A program made the position numbers and the translations under genes. A stretch of 64,000 nucleotides of DNA, taken from assembly GCF_021043365.1 (NCBI RefSeq), contig NZ_JAJNDU010000001.1, positions 1 to 64,000 of the forward strand. Reading direction: 5' to 3'. This stretch comes from Sphingomonas sp. IC-11 (GTDB taxonomy: Bacteria > Pseudomonadota > Alphaproteobacteria > Sphingomonadales > Sphingomonadaceae). Within the stretch, counting starts at the first letter, position 1, and the number at the start of each line of letters is the position of its first letter. The notes under the pieces are model-generated. The model saw only the letters and a program-made list of their open reading frames with translations. It had not been told where the DNA came from and made no database searches. This document shows positions 35,687 to 45,087 of the stretch, one piece after another.

Positions 35687-36323
35687 ATTGGTTCACCTCG
35701 TCGATGACGAGGAGGAAGTCCGGGCGGCGACTGCCTTCATGCTGGAGGCTGATGGATATGCCGTTCGTAGCTGGCGCAGCGCCACGGCCTTTGTCGATGC
35801 CTTGGCGCGGATCGATCCAGGATGCGTGCTTCTCGACATCCGGATGCCCGACATCAGCGGGCTGGAAGTGCAGCAGCAGCTGAAGCAGGCGAGCGTCAAC
35901 CTGCCCGTGATCGTCCTCACCGGTCATGGCGATATCACTGTCGCGGTGAAGGCGATGCGGGCGGGAGCGCTGACCTTCCTGGAAAAGCCGCCCGAGCGCG
36001 AAGCGCTGATGGATGCGCTGACCGAAGGGTTCGATCGACTGGCCGATGCATCCACCGCGGCTGCCCGGGAGGAACAGGCGCGGCGCCTGATTGCCCGGCT
36101 CAGCGAGCGGGAGCGTGACGTCCTTGGCGGGCTGACGCGCGGTTTGCCCAACAAATATATCGCGTACGACCTCGACATCAGCCCGCGCACCGTGGAGATC
36201 CATCGCGCGAATCTGATGTCCAAACTGGGCGTGCGCAGCCTTTCCGAAGCCTTGCGGATTGCGTTCTCGGCTGATTTCGGCCGCACCAACGAAGGACGTC
36301 CGCAGCAGGGCAATCCACGCTGA
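35676..36323 (+). CDS. FixJ-like response regulator with LuxR-type DNA-binding domain
   Basis: A 215-residue regulator. The receiver domain has the acidic pair in HLVDDEEEV, the phospho-accepting Asp near residue 54 in CVLLDIRMPD, Thr in VLTGHG and Lys in FLEKPP. The C-terminal LuxR/GerE helix-turn-helix has LSERERDVLGGLTRGLPNKYIA and ISPRTVEIHRANLMSKLGV. ATG at 35676 is preferred over 35670 for spacing from GGGG. The kinase and regulator overlap by 11 bases and so form one two-component system, placed between the EPS genes and ugd, which suggests it may control polymer production. Confidence 0.92.
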   Translation: MESKLVHLVDDEEEVRAATAFMLEADGYAVRSWRSATAFVDALARIDPGCVLLDIRMPDISGLEVQQQLKQASVNLPVIVLTGHGDITVAVKAMRAGALTFLEKPPEREALMDALTEGFDRLADASTAAAREEQARRLIARLSERERDVLGGLTRGLPNKYIAYDLDISPRTVEIHRANLMSKLGVRSLSEALRIAFSADFGRTNEGRPQQGNPR

Positions 36324-36539
36324 GCCACCTGAAGCCTCCACGCGCGGGCGCAGATCCCCGCGCCACACGCCACTTCCATCCGCAACAACGTACGCATTTG
36401 ACCGAAGCCGAACTGCATACCCGACCCTGCTAGAACCGGCGCCACGGCCGGGTCCGGGTAACCCGGTCGCCGGCAGTCACGCGCCCCAGGCCGCGACAGC
36501 CGGGGGACGTGGGCACGTCGGGCAGGGGGACAATCGAGA

Positions 36540-37877
36540 ATGCGCATCGTGATGATCGGCACGGGCTATGTCGGCTTGGTGTCTGGGGCCTGTTTCGCCG
36601 ACTTTGGTCATGACGTGGTCTGCGTCGACAAGGACGAAGCAAAGATCGCGCTGCTCGAGAGCGGTGGCGTGCCGATCTACGAGCCGGGGCTTGAGCAGCT
36701 GGTCGCCACCAACGTGGCGGAAGGGCGGCTTTCCTTCACCACGGATTTGTCTGGCCCGGTTGGCGCTGCCGATGTGGTGTTCATCGGTGTCGGCACACCG
36801 GCTCGTCGCGGGGACGGGCATGCAGACCTTTCCTATGTCTATGCGGCGGCGCGGGAGATTGGAGCGGCGCTTCGCGGCTTCACCGTCGTGGTCACCAAAT
36901 CGACGGTCCCGGTCGGTACTGGCGACGAGGTCGAGCGGATCATCCGCGGCGTGAATCCCGGTGCGCAATTTGCGGTGGCATCCAACCCCGAATTTCTGCG
37001 TGAGGGCGCAGCCATTGAGGATTTCAAGCGCCCGGACCGGATCGTCGTGGGAGTGGAGGACGAGAGCGCACGCCAGGTGCTGGAGGAGGTGTACCGCCCG
37101 CTTTACCTCAATCGCTCGCCCGTGCTGTTCACGGCACGCCGCACCAGCGAGCTGATCAAATATGCCGCCAATGCCTTTCTCGCGATGAAGATCACTTTCA
37201 TCAATGAGATTGCGGATCTGTGCGAAGCAGTAAGTGCCGACGTGCAGGATGTCAGCCGTGGCATCGGGCTGGACAATCGGATCGGCACCAAGTTCCTCCA
37301 TGCCGGGCCGGGATATGGCGGGTCCTGTTTTCCGAAGGACACGCTGGCGCTGGTAAAGACCGCGCAGAGCTACGGCTCCCCGGTGCGGCTGATTGAGACC
37401 ACCGCCGCAATCAACGATGATCGCAAGAGGGCGATGGCCGGCCGCGTGATCGCCGCGGTTGGGGGCAGCGTGCAGGGCAGGACGATCGGCTTGCTCGGCC
37501 TCACGTTCAAGCCAAACACCGACGATATGCGCGATGCGCCGTCTATCGACATCGTTCGGGGGCTGATCAGCGCCGGGGCGCGGATCCGCGCTTATGATCC
37601 CGAGGGGATGGAGGCAGCCCGCGCCATGCTGCCAGAGGTGACCTATGTCGACAATGCCTATGCGGTGGCAGACGGTGCCGCCGCCGTGGTGCTGGTAACC
37701 GAGTGGAACCAGTTCCGCGCGCTTGACCTTTCACGGTTGCGCGAACGCATGGCGTCACCGGTCCTTGTTGACCTGCGCAATGTTTATCACGCCGATGAGG
37801 CGGAACGGGCCGGCTTCTACCACGTCGGGATCGGCCGCCCCTTGCGTCCGGTCGAGCAGGCGCGTGCCGCTGAGTGA
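36540..37877 (+). CDS. ugd: UDP-glucose 6-dehydrogenase
   Basis: A 445-residue enzyme that oxidises UDP-glucose to UDP-glucuronate with two NAD+. The N-terminus has the Rossmann motif IGTGYVGLVSGACFADFGHD, the central domain FLREGAAIEDFKRPDRIVVG, and the catalytic Cys sits in GPGYGGSCFPKDTLAL. The C-terminal UDP-binding domain has LTFKPNTDDMRDAPS. Length is normal. UDP-GlcA is the donor of the GumK-like transferase encoded 7 kb to the left, so ugd belongs functionally to the gum-like locus. Confidence 0.96.
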   Translation: MRIVMIGTGYVGLVSGACFADFGHDVVCVDKDEAKIALLESGGVPIYEPGLEQLVATNVAEGRLSFTTDLSGPVGAADVVFIGVGTPARRGDGHADLSYVYAAAREIGAALRGFTVVVTKSTVPVGTGDEVERIIRGVNPGAQFAVASNPEFLREGAAIEDFKRPDRIVVGVEDESARQVLEEVYRPLYLNRSPVLFTARRTSELIKYAANAFLAMKITFINEIADLCEAVSADVQDVSRGIGLDNRIGTKFLHAGPGYGGSCFPKDTLALVKTAQSYGSPVRLIETTAAINDDRKRAMAGRVIAAVGGSVQGRTIGLLGLTFKPNTDDMRDAPSIDIVRGLISAGARIRAYDPEGMEAARAMLPEVTYVDNAYAVADGAAAVVLVTEWNQFRALDLSRLRERMASPVLVDLRNVYHADEAERAGFYHVGIGRPLRPVEQARAAE

Positions 37878-38280
37878 AGTGGCGCGCAGGCTAAGGCTTG
37901 GCGGCGTGCGTGATCCCGCGGGATCGCAGTGAGACCAGGCCGGTAAGCTGGCAAGTAAACGCTGAAAAACTTGGCGGGCTACGATCGGTCGGTAGTTTTT
38001 TGCCGCTGACCGGCGCCCGCGAAGTTTGCTGCCGCCCTATAATTGGAATACTTAGGAAACGCAGCATCGTCCGGCCAAGGTTGTGGCTGCCAAATTCCAC
38101 ATGAAATTACAGCATTGGCGCGCCGAAATGCAGCGTTGCGCGCCATTTATGTCCGGATTGGACATCCAAAGTGCACCTAGCAGAGCACGGCTTACGTAAA
38201 CTTGTATGTAAGAACGCGTTGAAGGCTCTGCGCCATCTTCCTCTCCGCGGCGGCTAGTGCCGCCGGAACAGGAGGATGAC
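37878..38280. other. Intergenic region upstream of the adhesin
   Basis: About 400 bases, no gene seen. ATGTCC-GGATT-GGACAT at 38149-38165 is a perfect inverted repeat, and CTTACGTAA with GTAAG at about 38191-38212 gives a second symmetric element. TATAAT at 38038 has no good -35 partner. Complex regulation of the adhesin is likely. Confidence 0.45.
38149..38165. promoter_or_regulatory. Candidate operator upstream of the adhesin
   Basis: Perfect 6-bp arms ATGTCC and GGACAT surround a 5-base centre, 116 bases before the adhesin start. This is the size and symmetry of a site for a dimeric regulator. No regulator can be assigned. Confidence 0.35.
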
Positions 38281-40782
38281 ATGGCTGACATTGAACATTC
38301 GCGCTCGACGTTCGCGGCTCGCCTGCTGAGCCGCACTGTGCTGAGTTCGCCGATCTTGCTGGCGGTGCTGTCCGCCCAGCAGGCCCAAGCTCAGCAACGC
38401 GTGGTCAGCGCCTGCTCGGGCGTCAGTCTGCCGCGCTCGGCAGTGACCGACATTCTGACACCGGTGATCACTGGCATCGCCTCGCCGGTGGAAACGACGG
38501 TGAACGGGATCCTCGATATCCCACTGCTTGGCGCGCTGCTGCCAGATCTCAGCCTTAACGCGACGGGCCTTCTCACCCAGGCGGCAAGCGGGGCGCCGAT
38601 CACGCTTCAGGTTCTCGCCACCGACGGCACCGTTGTGGCGCCGAGCGACCAGTGCCGGCTCACCTCCGATTCTATCACCCTCGACACGCCGGCCGGCGTT
38701 GCGATCGGCGGGAACCAGATCACTGGCCTTGGTGCCGATGGCGCGGCAGCGTTCGCCAGCGACATCAACGCCATTGCTTTCGGCAACAATGCCCGGACGG
38801 AAGCCGGCGCTTTGGGCAGCGTGGCGCTTGGCACCAACAGCAGCGTCACGGCTGCGAACAGTGTCGCCTTGGGCGCAGGCTCGATCGCGGGCCGGGGCGC
38901 CTTGGCCAATTACACCGCCACCGGGCTTACCGGCGCACAGAATTCCGCCGGTGAAGTTTCGATCGGGGCTCCCGGTGCCGAACGCCAGCTGACGAACGTG
39001 GCACCCGGCACGGCGCCAACCGACGCAGCAACGGTGGGTCAAGTCGATGGCGTTGCATCGCAGGTCGCGGCATTGGGCGCCACGGCGGTGCAATATGACG
39101 GCGCCGCCCGCGATCGCGTGACGCTTGCCGGCACAGACGGCACCGTGCTCGCGAACGTCGCGCCCGGAGCAGTCACGGCGGCCTCAACCGAAGCGGTGAA
39201 CGGCAGCCAGTTGTTCGCAACGAATGCGCAGGTCGCGGCGAACACCGCCGCGATCGCGGGGCTCGGCAACGGATCGGCCGGTGCCGTGCGTTATTCCAAC
39301 CCGGACAATCCCACGGTTCCGAACGGCGGTACGGTCACCGATGATGCCACCCTTGCCGGTGCGAGCGGTGGTCCTGTCGGCCTCCACAACGTGCGCGGCG
39401 GTACCCTCGCGGCCGGATCCACCGATGCGGTGAATGGGGACCAGCTGTTTGCAACCAATCAGGCGGTGGCTGCCAATACCGGCGCAATTACCGATCTGGA
39501 CGGGCGGGTGACCACCAATGAGGCAAATATCGCCAATCTGACGACCGGCGTGGCGAACAACACAGCCGCGATTACCGATCTGCAGAACACGGTCGCCGGC
39601 ACCAATACAAACGTCACCAACCTGACGAATCAGGTGAACGCGAACACCAACGATATCGCGACCATCAACAACAGCCTGGCGAACCAGCCGCTGCGCTATG
39701 CCGATGCCGCCACGCCGACCACGCCGAATGGCGGCACGGTCACGGACGATGCGACGCTGGCCGGGGCGAGCGGCGGGCCGGTGGGTCTGCGCAACGTGCG
39801 CGCAGGTGCTTTGGTCGCCGGCTCGACCGACGCGGTGAACGGCGATCAGCTCGCCACCACCAATGCTCAGGTGGCAGCCAACACCACCGCGATTACCAAC
39901 TTCAGCAATCTGGTAACCGGAAGCGCAGTCAGCCCCGTTCAATATAGCAATCCGGATAACCCGACCGCCCCGAACGGCGGCACGCTGACCAACGACGTGA
40001 CATTGGTGGGAGCAAATCCCGCCGCGCCGGTCGCGCTGCACAACATCGCCGGTGGCGCGGTTTCGGCGACCTCTACCGATGCCGTGAACGGGCAGCAGCT
40101 TTATGCTGTGTCCACCCAGGCAGCCAACAGCATCCAATATGATCGTGATGCAGCCGGCGCGCGGACCAACAGCGTGACCCTGGCTGGCGCGGACCCGGCA
40201 GCAGCGGTGGCCCTGAACAACGTGGCGGCAGGCACCGTTGCGGCTGGTTCAACCCAGGCGGTGAATGGCGGGCAGCTCTATGCCACCAATCAGGTGGCGC
40301 AGCAGGCAGCGACGCTGGGCGCGAACTCGGTCCAATATGATCAGGGGCGCACCTCCGTTACGTTCAACACCACTGGCAGTGCGGTGGTGCTGCGCAACGT
40401 GGCGGCCGGCACATCGGCCACTGACGCGGTCAACGTGGGTCAGTTGCAGAGCGGCCTGCAGGGCGCGGTGAACCAGGCTAATTCGTACACGGACACCCGG
40501 TTGAGCCAGGCATTGTCGTCGATGAACTTCAACCTGCGTGAAGTACGCCGGGATCTCAGCGCCGGTACCTCGTCCGCGCTGGCGGCGGCCGGGCTGCCGC
40601 AAGCCAACGAGCCCGGGCGTTCCATGGTCGCGGTCGGCGGCGGCACCTATCGCGGCCAGACTGCGCTCGCGATCGGTGCCTCTACCTTCCTCAACGACGG
40701 CCATTCGATCTTCCGCATCGGCGCCTCGATCGACAGCCAGGGTTATGGCGGTGCGAATGCGGGCTTCGGCTATCAGTTCTAA
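38281..40782 (+). CDS. Trimeric autotransporter adhesin (YadA-like)
   Basis: An 833-residue surface adhesin. A long signal peptide ends near AQAQ (about residue 37). The passenger has YadA-head-type repeats (AIAFGNNARTEAGALGSVAL, SVTAANSVALGAGS), then neck/stalk units of the form STDAVNGDQLFATN repeated several times, and the C-terminal YadA anchor from about residue 740, ending in GFGYQF. The anchor trimerises to form the outer-membrane barrel. GGAGGAT precedes the ATG at 38281. Repeated modules with NGGTVTDDATLAGASGGPVG are nearly identical, evidence of internal duplication. It probably mediates surface attachment or aggregation, alongside the neighbouring EPS. Confidence 0.93.
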   Translation: MADIEHSRSTFAARLLSRTVLSSPILLAVLSAQQAQAQQRVVSACSGVSLPRSAVTDILTPVITGIASPVETTVNGILDIPLLGALLPDLSLNATGLLTQAASGAPITLQVLATDGTVVAPSDQCRLTSDSITLDTPAGVAIGGNQITGLGADGAAAFASDINAIAFGNNARTEAGALGSVALGTNSSVTAANSVALGAGSIAGRGALANYTATGLTGAQNSAGEVSIGAPGAERQLTNVAPGTAPTDAATVGQVDGVASQVAALGATAVQYDGAARDRVTLAGTDGTVLANVAPGAVTAASTEAVNGSQLFATNAQVAANTAAIAGLGNGSAGAVRYSNPDNPTVPNGGTVTDDATLAGASGGPVGLHNVRGGTLAAGSTDAVNGDQLFATNQAVAANTGAITDLDGRVTTNEANIANLTTGVANNTAAITDLQNTVAGTNTNVTNLTNQVNANTNDIATINNSLANQPLRYADAATPTTPNGGTVTDDATLAGASGGPVGLRNVRAGALVAGSTDAVNGDQLATTNAQVAANTTAITNFSNLVTGSAVSPVQYSNPDNPTAPNGGTLTNDVTLVGANPAAPVALHNIAGGAVSATSTDAVNGQQLYAVSTQAANSIQYDRDAAGARTNSVTLAGADPAAAVALNNVAAGTVAAGSTQAVNGGQLYATNQVAQQAATLGANSVQYDQGRTSVTFNTTGSAVVLRNVAAGTSATDAVNVGQLQSGLQGAVNQANSYTDTRLSQALSSMNFNLREVRRDLSAGTSSALAAAGLPQANEPGRSMVAVGGGTYRGQTALAIGASTFLNDGHSIFRIGASIDSQGYGGANAGFGYQF
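39298..40000 (+). repeat. Imperfect coding repeats in the adhesin stalk
   Basis: The unit beginning NGGTVTDDATLAGASGGPVG occurs at about 39319 and 39727, and a diverged copy (NGGTLTNDVTLVGA) at about 39973. The YSNPDNPT lead-in is shared by the first and third copies. Each is followed by an AVNG(D/Q)QL neck. Copy number could change by recombination. Confidence 0.8.
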
Positions 40783-40996
40783 GCCGAAGACCGCTCGGCC
40801 GGGGGACGTCTGCAGCCATGGGCGCCTCCCGGTCACCAATTTTCGGGCCGGGCCGGTAAAGGTCTGATTTTCATGGGCCCTTTCCCTGCATGGCGCGTTA
40901 CCGCGGCATGACGGGGAAATTGGCGATGGCGCAACGACGCCGCATGATGGGGGCAGATCTAGCGGCGGTGGCGGGCGACGGCCAAGGGCAGGGTGC

Positions 40997-42772
40997 ATGA
41001 GCACCCCCCAATGGCTGTCGGTCGCTGTTCTTACCGGCATGATGGGGCTCTTTATCTGGGGCCGCTTCCGCTACGATGTCACGGCAATCCTGGCGCTGCT
41101 CGCCGCGCTCGCGGTCGGCATTGTGAAGCCGGAAGATGCCTTCTCCGGCTTTTCTGACGACATCGTCATCATCGTCGGCTCCGCGCTGGTAATGTCCGCG
41201 GCGATGCAGCGTTCGGGCCTGATCGAACGCGCGCTGGCCTTTGTATCGCGGCGGATCAAGCGGGTACGGTCTCAACTGATGCTGCTGACGGCATCCGTGG
41301 GCGTGGCATCGGCCCTGGTGAAGAACGTCGGGGCATTGGCGATGCTGATGCCTGCCGCGTTTCAGATGGCGAAGAAGAGCGAAGCGAGCCCGTCCGTCTT
41401 CCTGATGCCCATGTCCTTCGCCTCCCTGCTCGGCGGGTTGATGACGCTGGTCGGAACATCACCGAACATCATCGTCAGCCGCGTGCGGCAGGACATGACG
41501 GGGCAGCCGTTCAGCATGTTCGATTACCTGCCCACCGGGCTCGGGCTGCTGATCGTCGGGCTGATCTTCTTGCGGTTCGGCTATCGCTTGCTGCCGCGGG
41601 ATCGCCGCGCCACCGCGACGATGGGCGATGCGCTCGACATCAGCGGCTACGTGACCGAGGCGAGCATTGCGGAGGGCTCACCGGCGATCGGCGAGACGGT
41701 GGGTGCCTTCCTGGAGCGGCACGAGCGGGAGGTGAATGTCACCAACCTGCTTCGCGCCGGCATGCGCACGGTGCCGGCGCACCATGTCGAGCTCCGCGAA
41801 GGCGACATCCTGATCCTGGTGGGTGAGCCAGATGCGCTGGAACGCGCCATTGCCGCCGACAGCCTGGTGCTGGAGGGAGAGCATCGCGAGCTTTCCGGCG
41901 AACAGGAAGGCGACGAGATCGGCGTGATCGAGGGCGTGATCGGGGCCAATTCGGTGCTGGTCGGCCAGACGGCGGGAAGGCTGCGGCTGCAGGAGCGCTA
42001 CGGCGTCAACCTGATCGCGCTGTCGCGCGCCGGCGAGCGGCTGGCTCGCCGGCTCGGCCGAACGAAGCTGGCCGCGGGCGACGTGATCGTCCTTCAGGGC
42101 TCGCTCACCCGTCTGCCGGATCGGTTGCAGGACCTCGGCGTGCTTCCCCTGGCTGAGCGGACGCTGCGCCTCGGCAGCAGCGGGCGCAGCTGGCTGCCGC
42201 TGATCGTGCTGGCGGCAGCGATGACCGCCACGGCGCTTGAACTGGTGCCGGTGGCTGTGGCCTTCTTCGCCGCGGCAGGGATCGTCGTGGCGACCGGCGC
42301 GCTGCCCACACGCGAGGCATATCAGGCCGTCGAATGGCCGATCCTGATCATGCTCGGCGCGCTGATCCCCGTCAGTGACACGTTGCGGACAACGGGCGCG
42401 TCAGACCTGATCGCGACCGGTCTGGCGAGCGTTGCGACCAGCCTTCCGGCGTGGGGCGCGGTGGCGCTGATCATGGTGGCAGCGATGGCGGTGACGCCGT
42501 TCCTCAACAATGCTGCGACGGTGCTGGTGATGGCGCCCATCGCGGCGGTCTTCGCCCATGACCTGGGCTATCGACCCGAGGCCTTCCTGATCGCGACGGC
42601 GATCGGCGCGGGCTGCGACTTCCTCACGCCGATCGGGCACCAGTGCAATACGCTGGTGCTTGGCCCCGGCGGCTATAAGTTCGGGGACTATGCCCGGCTG
42701 GGGGCGCCTTTGTCGCTGCTGATCGTCTTGGTGGGAACGCCGCTGGTGATGTGGACGTGGCCGCTGCACTGA
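40997..42772 (+). CDS. SLC13/DASS-type permease with TrkA-C domains
   Basis: A 591-residue inner-membrane transporter of the CitMHS/ArsB-NhaD superfamily. About ten to twelve helices are split by a cytoplasmic insert at about residues 200-385 with two TrkA-C domains (VELREGDILILVGEPDALER and KLAAGDVIVLQGSLTRL). The paired hairpin motifs SLLGGLMTLVGTSPNIIVSR and FLTPIGHQCNTLVLGPGGY match the ion- and substrate-binding SNT/PIGHxxN motifs of sodium:dicarboxylate or sulfate transporters. The substrate is probably a carboxylate or sulfate. It is convergent with dctA with only ten bases between the stops. Confidence 0.88.
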   Translation: MSTPQWLSVAVLTGMMGLFIWGRFRYDVTAILALLAALAVGIVKPEDAFSGFSDDIVIIVGSALVMSAAMQRSGLIERALAFVSRRIKRVRSQLMLLTASVGVASALVKNVGALAMLMPAAFQMAKKSEASPSVFLMPMSFASLLGGLMTLVGTSPNIIVSRVRQDMTGQPFSMFDYLPTGLGLLIVGLIFLRFGYRLLPRDRRATATMGDALDISGYVTEASIAEGSPAIGETVGAFLERHEREVNVTNLLRAGMRTVPAHHVELREGDILILVGEPDALERAIAADSLVLEGEHRELSGEQEGDEIGVIEGVIGANSVLVGQTAGRLRLQERYGVNLIALSRAGERLARRLGRTKLAAGDVIVLQGSLTRLPDRLQDLGVLPLAERTLRLGSSGRSWLPLIVLAAAMTATALELVPVAVAFFAAAGIVVATGALPTREAYQAVEWPILIMLGALIPVSDTLRTTGASDLIATGLASVATSLPAWGAVALIMVAAMAVTPFLNNAATVLVMAPIAAVFAHDLGYRPEAFLIATAIGAGCDFLTPIGHQCNTLVLGPGGYKFGDYARLGAPLSLLIVLVGTPLVMWTWPLH

Positions 42773-42775
42773 GCG

Positions 42776-42793
42776 CCGCGGCTTAAGCCGCGG
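42776..42793. terminator. Perfect palindrome spanning two convergent stops
   Basis: CCGCGGCTTAAGCCGCGG is an 18-base perfect palindrome that overlaps the stop of dctA and begins three bases after the SLC13 stop. As RNA it would fold to a 7-bp GC stem with a TTAA loop from either strand. There is no T-run, but its position suggests a shared bidirectional terminator. Confidence 0.5.
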
Positions 42794-44111
42794 GCACCGT
42801 TTCGTCCATGAGCCCCGGGTTTTCGGCGCCCCCCGTCAGGGCGAGGCGAAGCTGCTCCTGATCCAGCCGTCCTTCCCAGCGGGCGACCACGATCGTGGCC
42901 ACGGCATTCCCGATGAAGTTGGTCAGGCTGCGGCATTCGGACATGAAGCGGTCGACGCCCAGGATCAGCGCCATGCCGGCGATCGGCACGTCCGGCACGA
43001 TCGACAGCGTTGCGGCCAGCGTGATGAAACCGGCACCGGTGACGCCCGCGGCGCCCTTTGACGACAGCATCGCCACGCCAAGCAGCAGCAGTTGCTGCCC
43101 CAGCGTCAGATCCACGTTGCACGCCTGTGCGATGAACAGCGCTGCCAACGTCATGTAGATGTTGGTGCCGTCGAGATTGAAGGAATAGCCCGTCGGCACG
43201 ACGAGGCCGACCACCGACTTGGCACAGCCCGCGCGCTCCATCTTTTCGATCAGCGAAGGCAGCGCGCTCTCGGACGATGACGTGCCCAGCACCAGCAGCA
43301 GCTCAGCCTTCAGATAGGCGATCAGGCGCAGGATGGAAAAGCCGCACAGCCGCGCCACCGTGCCCAGCACGACCAGCACGAACAGGAGCGAGGTCAGGTA
43401 GAAGGTGCCCACCAGCGCGGCGAGGTTCGCCAACGTGTCGATACCATATTTGCCGATAGTGAAGGCCATGGCCCCGAACGCGCCAAGCGGCGCGGCCTTC
43501 ATCACGATTGACACGACCTTGAAGAAGGCGAGCGACAGGTCGTTCAGGCCGCCGAGCAGCCGATCTCCGCGATCGCCGATCATCGCCAGTCCGATCCCGA
43601 AGAGGATGGCGGCGAACAGCGTCTGAAGGATGTTGCCTTCGGTCAGCGCCGACAGGAACGTGTCAGGGATGATACCGGTCAAAAACCCGGTGATCGTCGA
43701 TTCATGGGCCTTTGCCGAATAGTCGGCGACCTTGCTGGCATCGAGGGTGGCCGGGTTGATGTTGAGCCCGCTGCCGGGCTGGACGACATTGGCAACGATC
43801 AGGCCGACGATCAGGGCGAGGGTCGAGAAGAACAGGAAATAGGCGAACGCCTTGCCCGCGACCCGCCCCACCGCGCCCAGATCCCGCATCCCCGCAATGC
43901 CGGTCACGATGGTCAGGAAGATGACGGGCGCGATGATCATTTTCACCAGCTTGATGAAGGCGTCGCCGATCGGCTTCATCGCCTCACCCGTCGCCGGCGC
44001 GAAATGGCCCAGCAGCACGCCCGCCGTGATCGCGATCAGCACTTGCACATAAAGGTGGGTGTACCAGGGGGAACGGACGGGGCGCGTAGGCTGGCTTGCG
44101 ATGGTGATCAA
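42783..44111 (-). CDS. dctA: C4-dicarboxylate:cation symporter (DctA family)
   Basis: A protein of 442 residues of the DAACS family. [17 protein letters not shown] is the first helix, [20 protein letters not shown] the conserved second region, [21 protein letters not shown] the serine-rich re-entrant loop, and [17 protein letters not shown] the cation-binding motif. It imports succinate, fumarate or malate with H+/Na+. The start appears to be TTG at 44111, with GAGGACCCAGG before it; no in-frame ATG exists at a suitable place. A five-codon reading frame MRTQV with a strong ribosome site (GGGGGAGC) ends on the same bases, so it may be a leader peptide. Confidence 0.92.
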   Translation of the reverse strand: MITIASQPTRPVRSPWYTHLYVQVLIAITAGVLLGHFAPATGEAMKPIGDAFIKLVKMIIAPVIFLTIVTGIAGMRDLGAVGRVAGKAFAYFLFFSTLALIVGLIVANVVQPGSGLNINPATLDASKVADYSAKAHESTITGFLTGIIPDTFLSALTEGNILQTLFAAILFGIGLAMIGDRGDRLLGGLNDLSLAFFKVVSIVMKAAPLGAFGAMAFTIGKYGIDTLANLAALVGTFYLTSLLFVLVVLGTVARLCGFSILRLIAYLKAELLLVLGTSSSESALPSLIEKMERAGCAKSVVGLVVPTGYSFNLDGTNIYMTLAALFIAQACNVDLTLGQQLLLLGVAMLSSKGAAGVTGAGFITLAATLSIVPDVPIAGMALILGVDRFMSECRSLTNFIGNAVATIVVARWEGRLDQEQLRLALTGGAENPGLMDETVPAA

Positions 44112-44349
44112 ACCTGGGTCCTCATGATGCTCGCTCCCCCTTTGGCCGGCGCGCCGCACGCTGGCGACGGCCCCGAATGTATCGAAGCAGGCGAAAGCGG
44201 GTGTTTGCACACGGTTTCGTGGGCAAGCGCAAGTGGCTCCCGAGGCGCCGCGGATGTGTCGCGCCGCTCGTACGAACAGCGATTGTGACCGCTGGCGGGA
44301 TCGCACGGCCGCCCCATCGGTTTGTTGTGCGACCAAAGAGGATAAGCTG

Positions 44350-45045
44350 ATGGCCGACCCGGATACTCGCCTGTACGGCATGGCGGATTCCGCCAATCAC
44401 CAGGCACCCGCAGAAAACGGCATGCGCGGCGAAGGTGCTGCCGATCGTGAGGCGAAATATCGCCGCGAAGTCACACCTCCGGACCAGCCGACGATCGTCG
44501 TTGAGGAGGAATCGGGCGTGGCGTTCGCCGAGGCAAATGGCGCCGTCGCCGCGCCGAGCCATCCGGCGGATCAAGATCAGGACCGAGATCAGGTAGCCGG
44601 GTCAGCCGCCCCTGCTGACGAGCCGGCGATCGTTCCCGACGCAACGCCGATCTACCCGGACACTACCTCGTCCTACGCTGCCTCGTCGCCGAGCCCGGCG
44701 CCGTTGCAGCCGATCCACGCCGATCTGCCGCGGATCTATCCCAACGAAGGCACCAGCTACACCGCACTCACGCCGCCACCTGCTCCCTCGCCCTGGCCAT
44801 GGATCGTGGCGGCACTCGGTCTCGGGTATATCGTCGGCAGAGGGCGATGGCGCCGGGCAGCGGTGACAACTCCGAACACCGAGGCGGCCCCGGTGGCCTT
44901 GACGCGGCTGCCGGGTGAGCAGGGCAGCTTCGTTCAGGTGCGCAACGCCGGACCGGAAGAGCTCAGGGATCCGCCGGCCAAATGGTCGCGGGTGGACGAG
45001 GCCGTGGACGAATCCTTCCCCGCCAGCGATCCGCCGGCTTATTGA
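44350..45045 (+). CDS. Hypothetical single-pass membrane protein with [10 protein letters not shown] tail
   Basis: A 231-residue protein. Residues 1-145 are acidic and Pro/Ser/Thr-rich with two similar units, [11 protein letters not shown] and [11 protein letters not shown]. One helix ([17 protein letters not shown]) follows at about 148-164, then a basic patch and a C-terminal segment ending [17 protein letters not shown]. That tail motif is common in alphaproteobacterial small proteins of unknown function. ATG at 44350 is preceded by AAGAGGAT. Topology and function are unknown. Confidence 0.8.
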   Translation: MADPDTRLYGMADSANHQAPAENGMRGEGAADREAKYRREVTPPDQPTIVVEEESGVAFAEANGAVAAPSHPADQDQDRDQVAGSAAPADEPAIVPDATPIYPDTTSSYAASSPSPAPLQPIHADLPRIYPNEGTSYTALTPPPAPSPWPWIVAALGLGYIVGRGRWRRAAVTTPNTEAAPVALTRLPGEQGSFVQVRNAGPEELRDPPAKWSRVDEAVDESFPASDPPAY

Positions 45046-45087
45046 TCAGGCCGGCGGCACGTCGGTGAAGTCGACCCGGCCCGCCGT

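Noticed and set aside
39298..40000. CRISPR-like repetition
   Set aside because: The repeats are long, imperfect and in frame, with protein-level conservation; they are adhesin stalk modules.
39184..40137. 317-codon minus-strand frame opposite the adhesin repeats
   Set aside because: Gly/Arg/Val-rich repeated pattern comes from the antisense of the Asn/Thr-rich stalk repeats.
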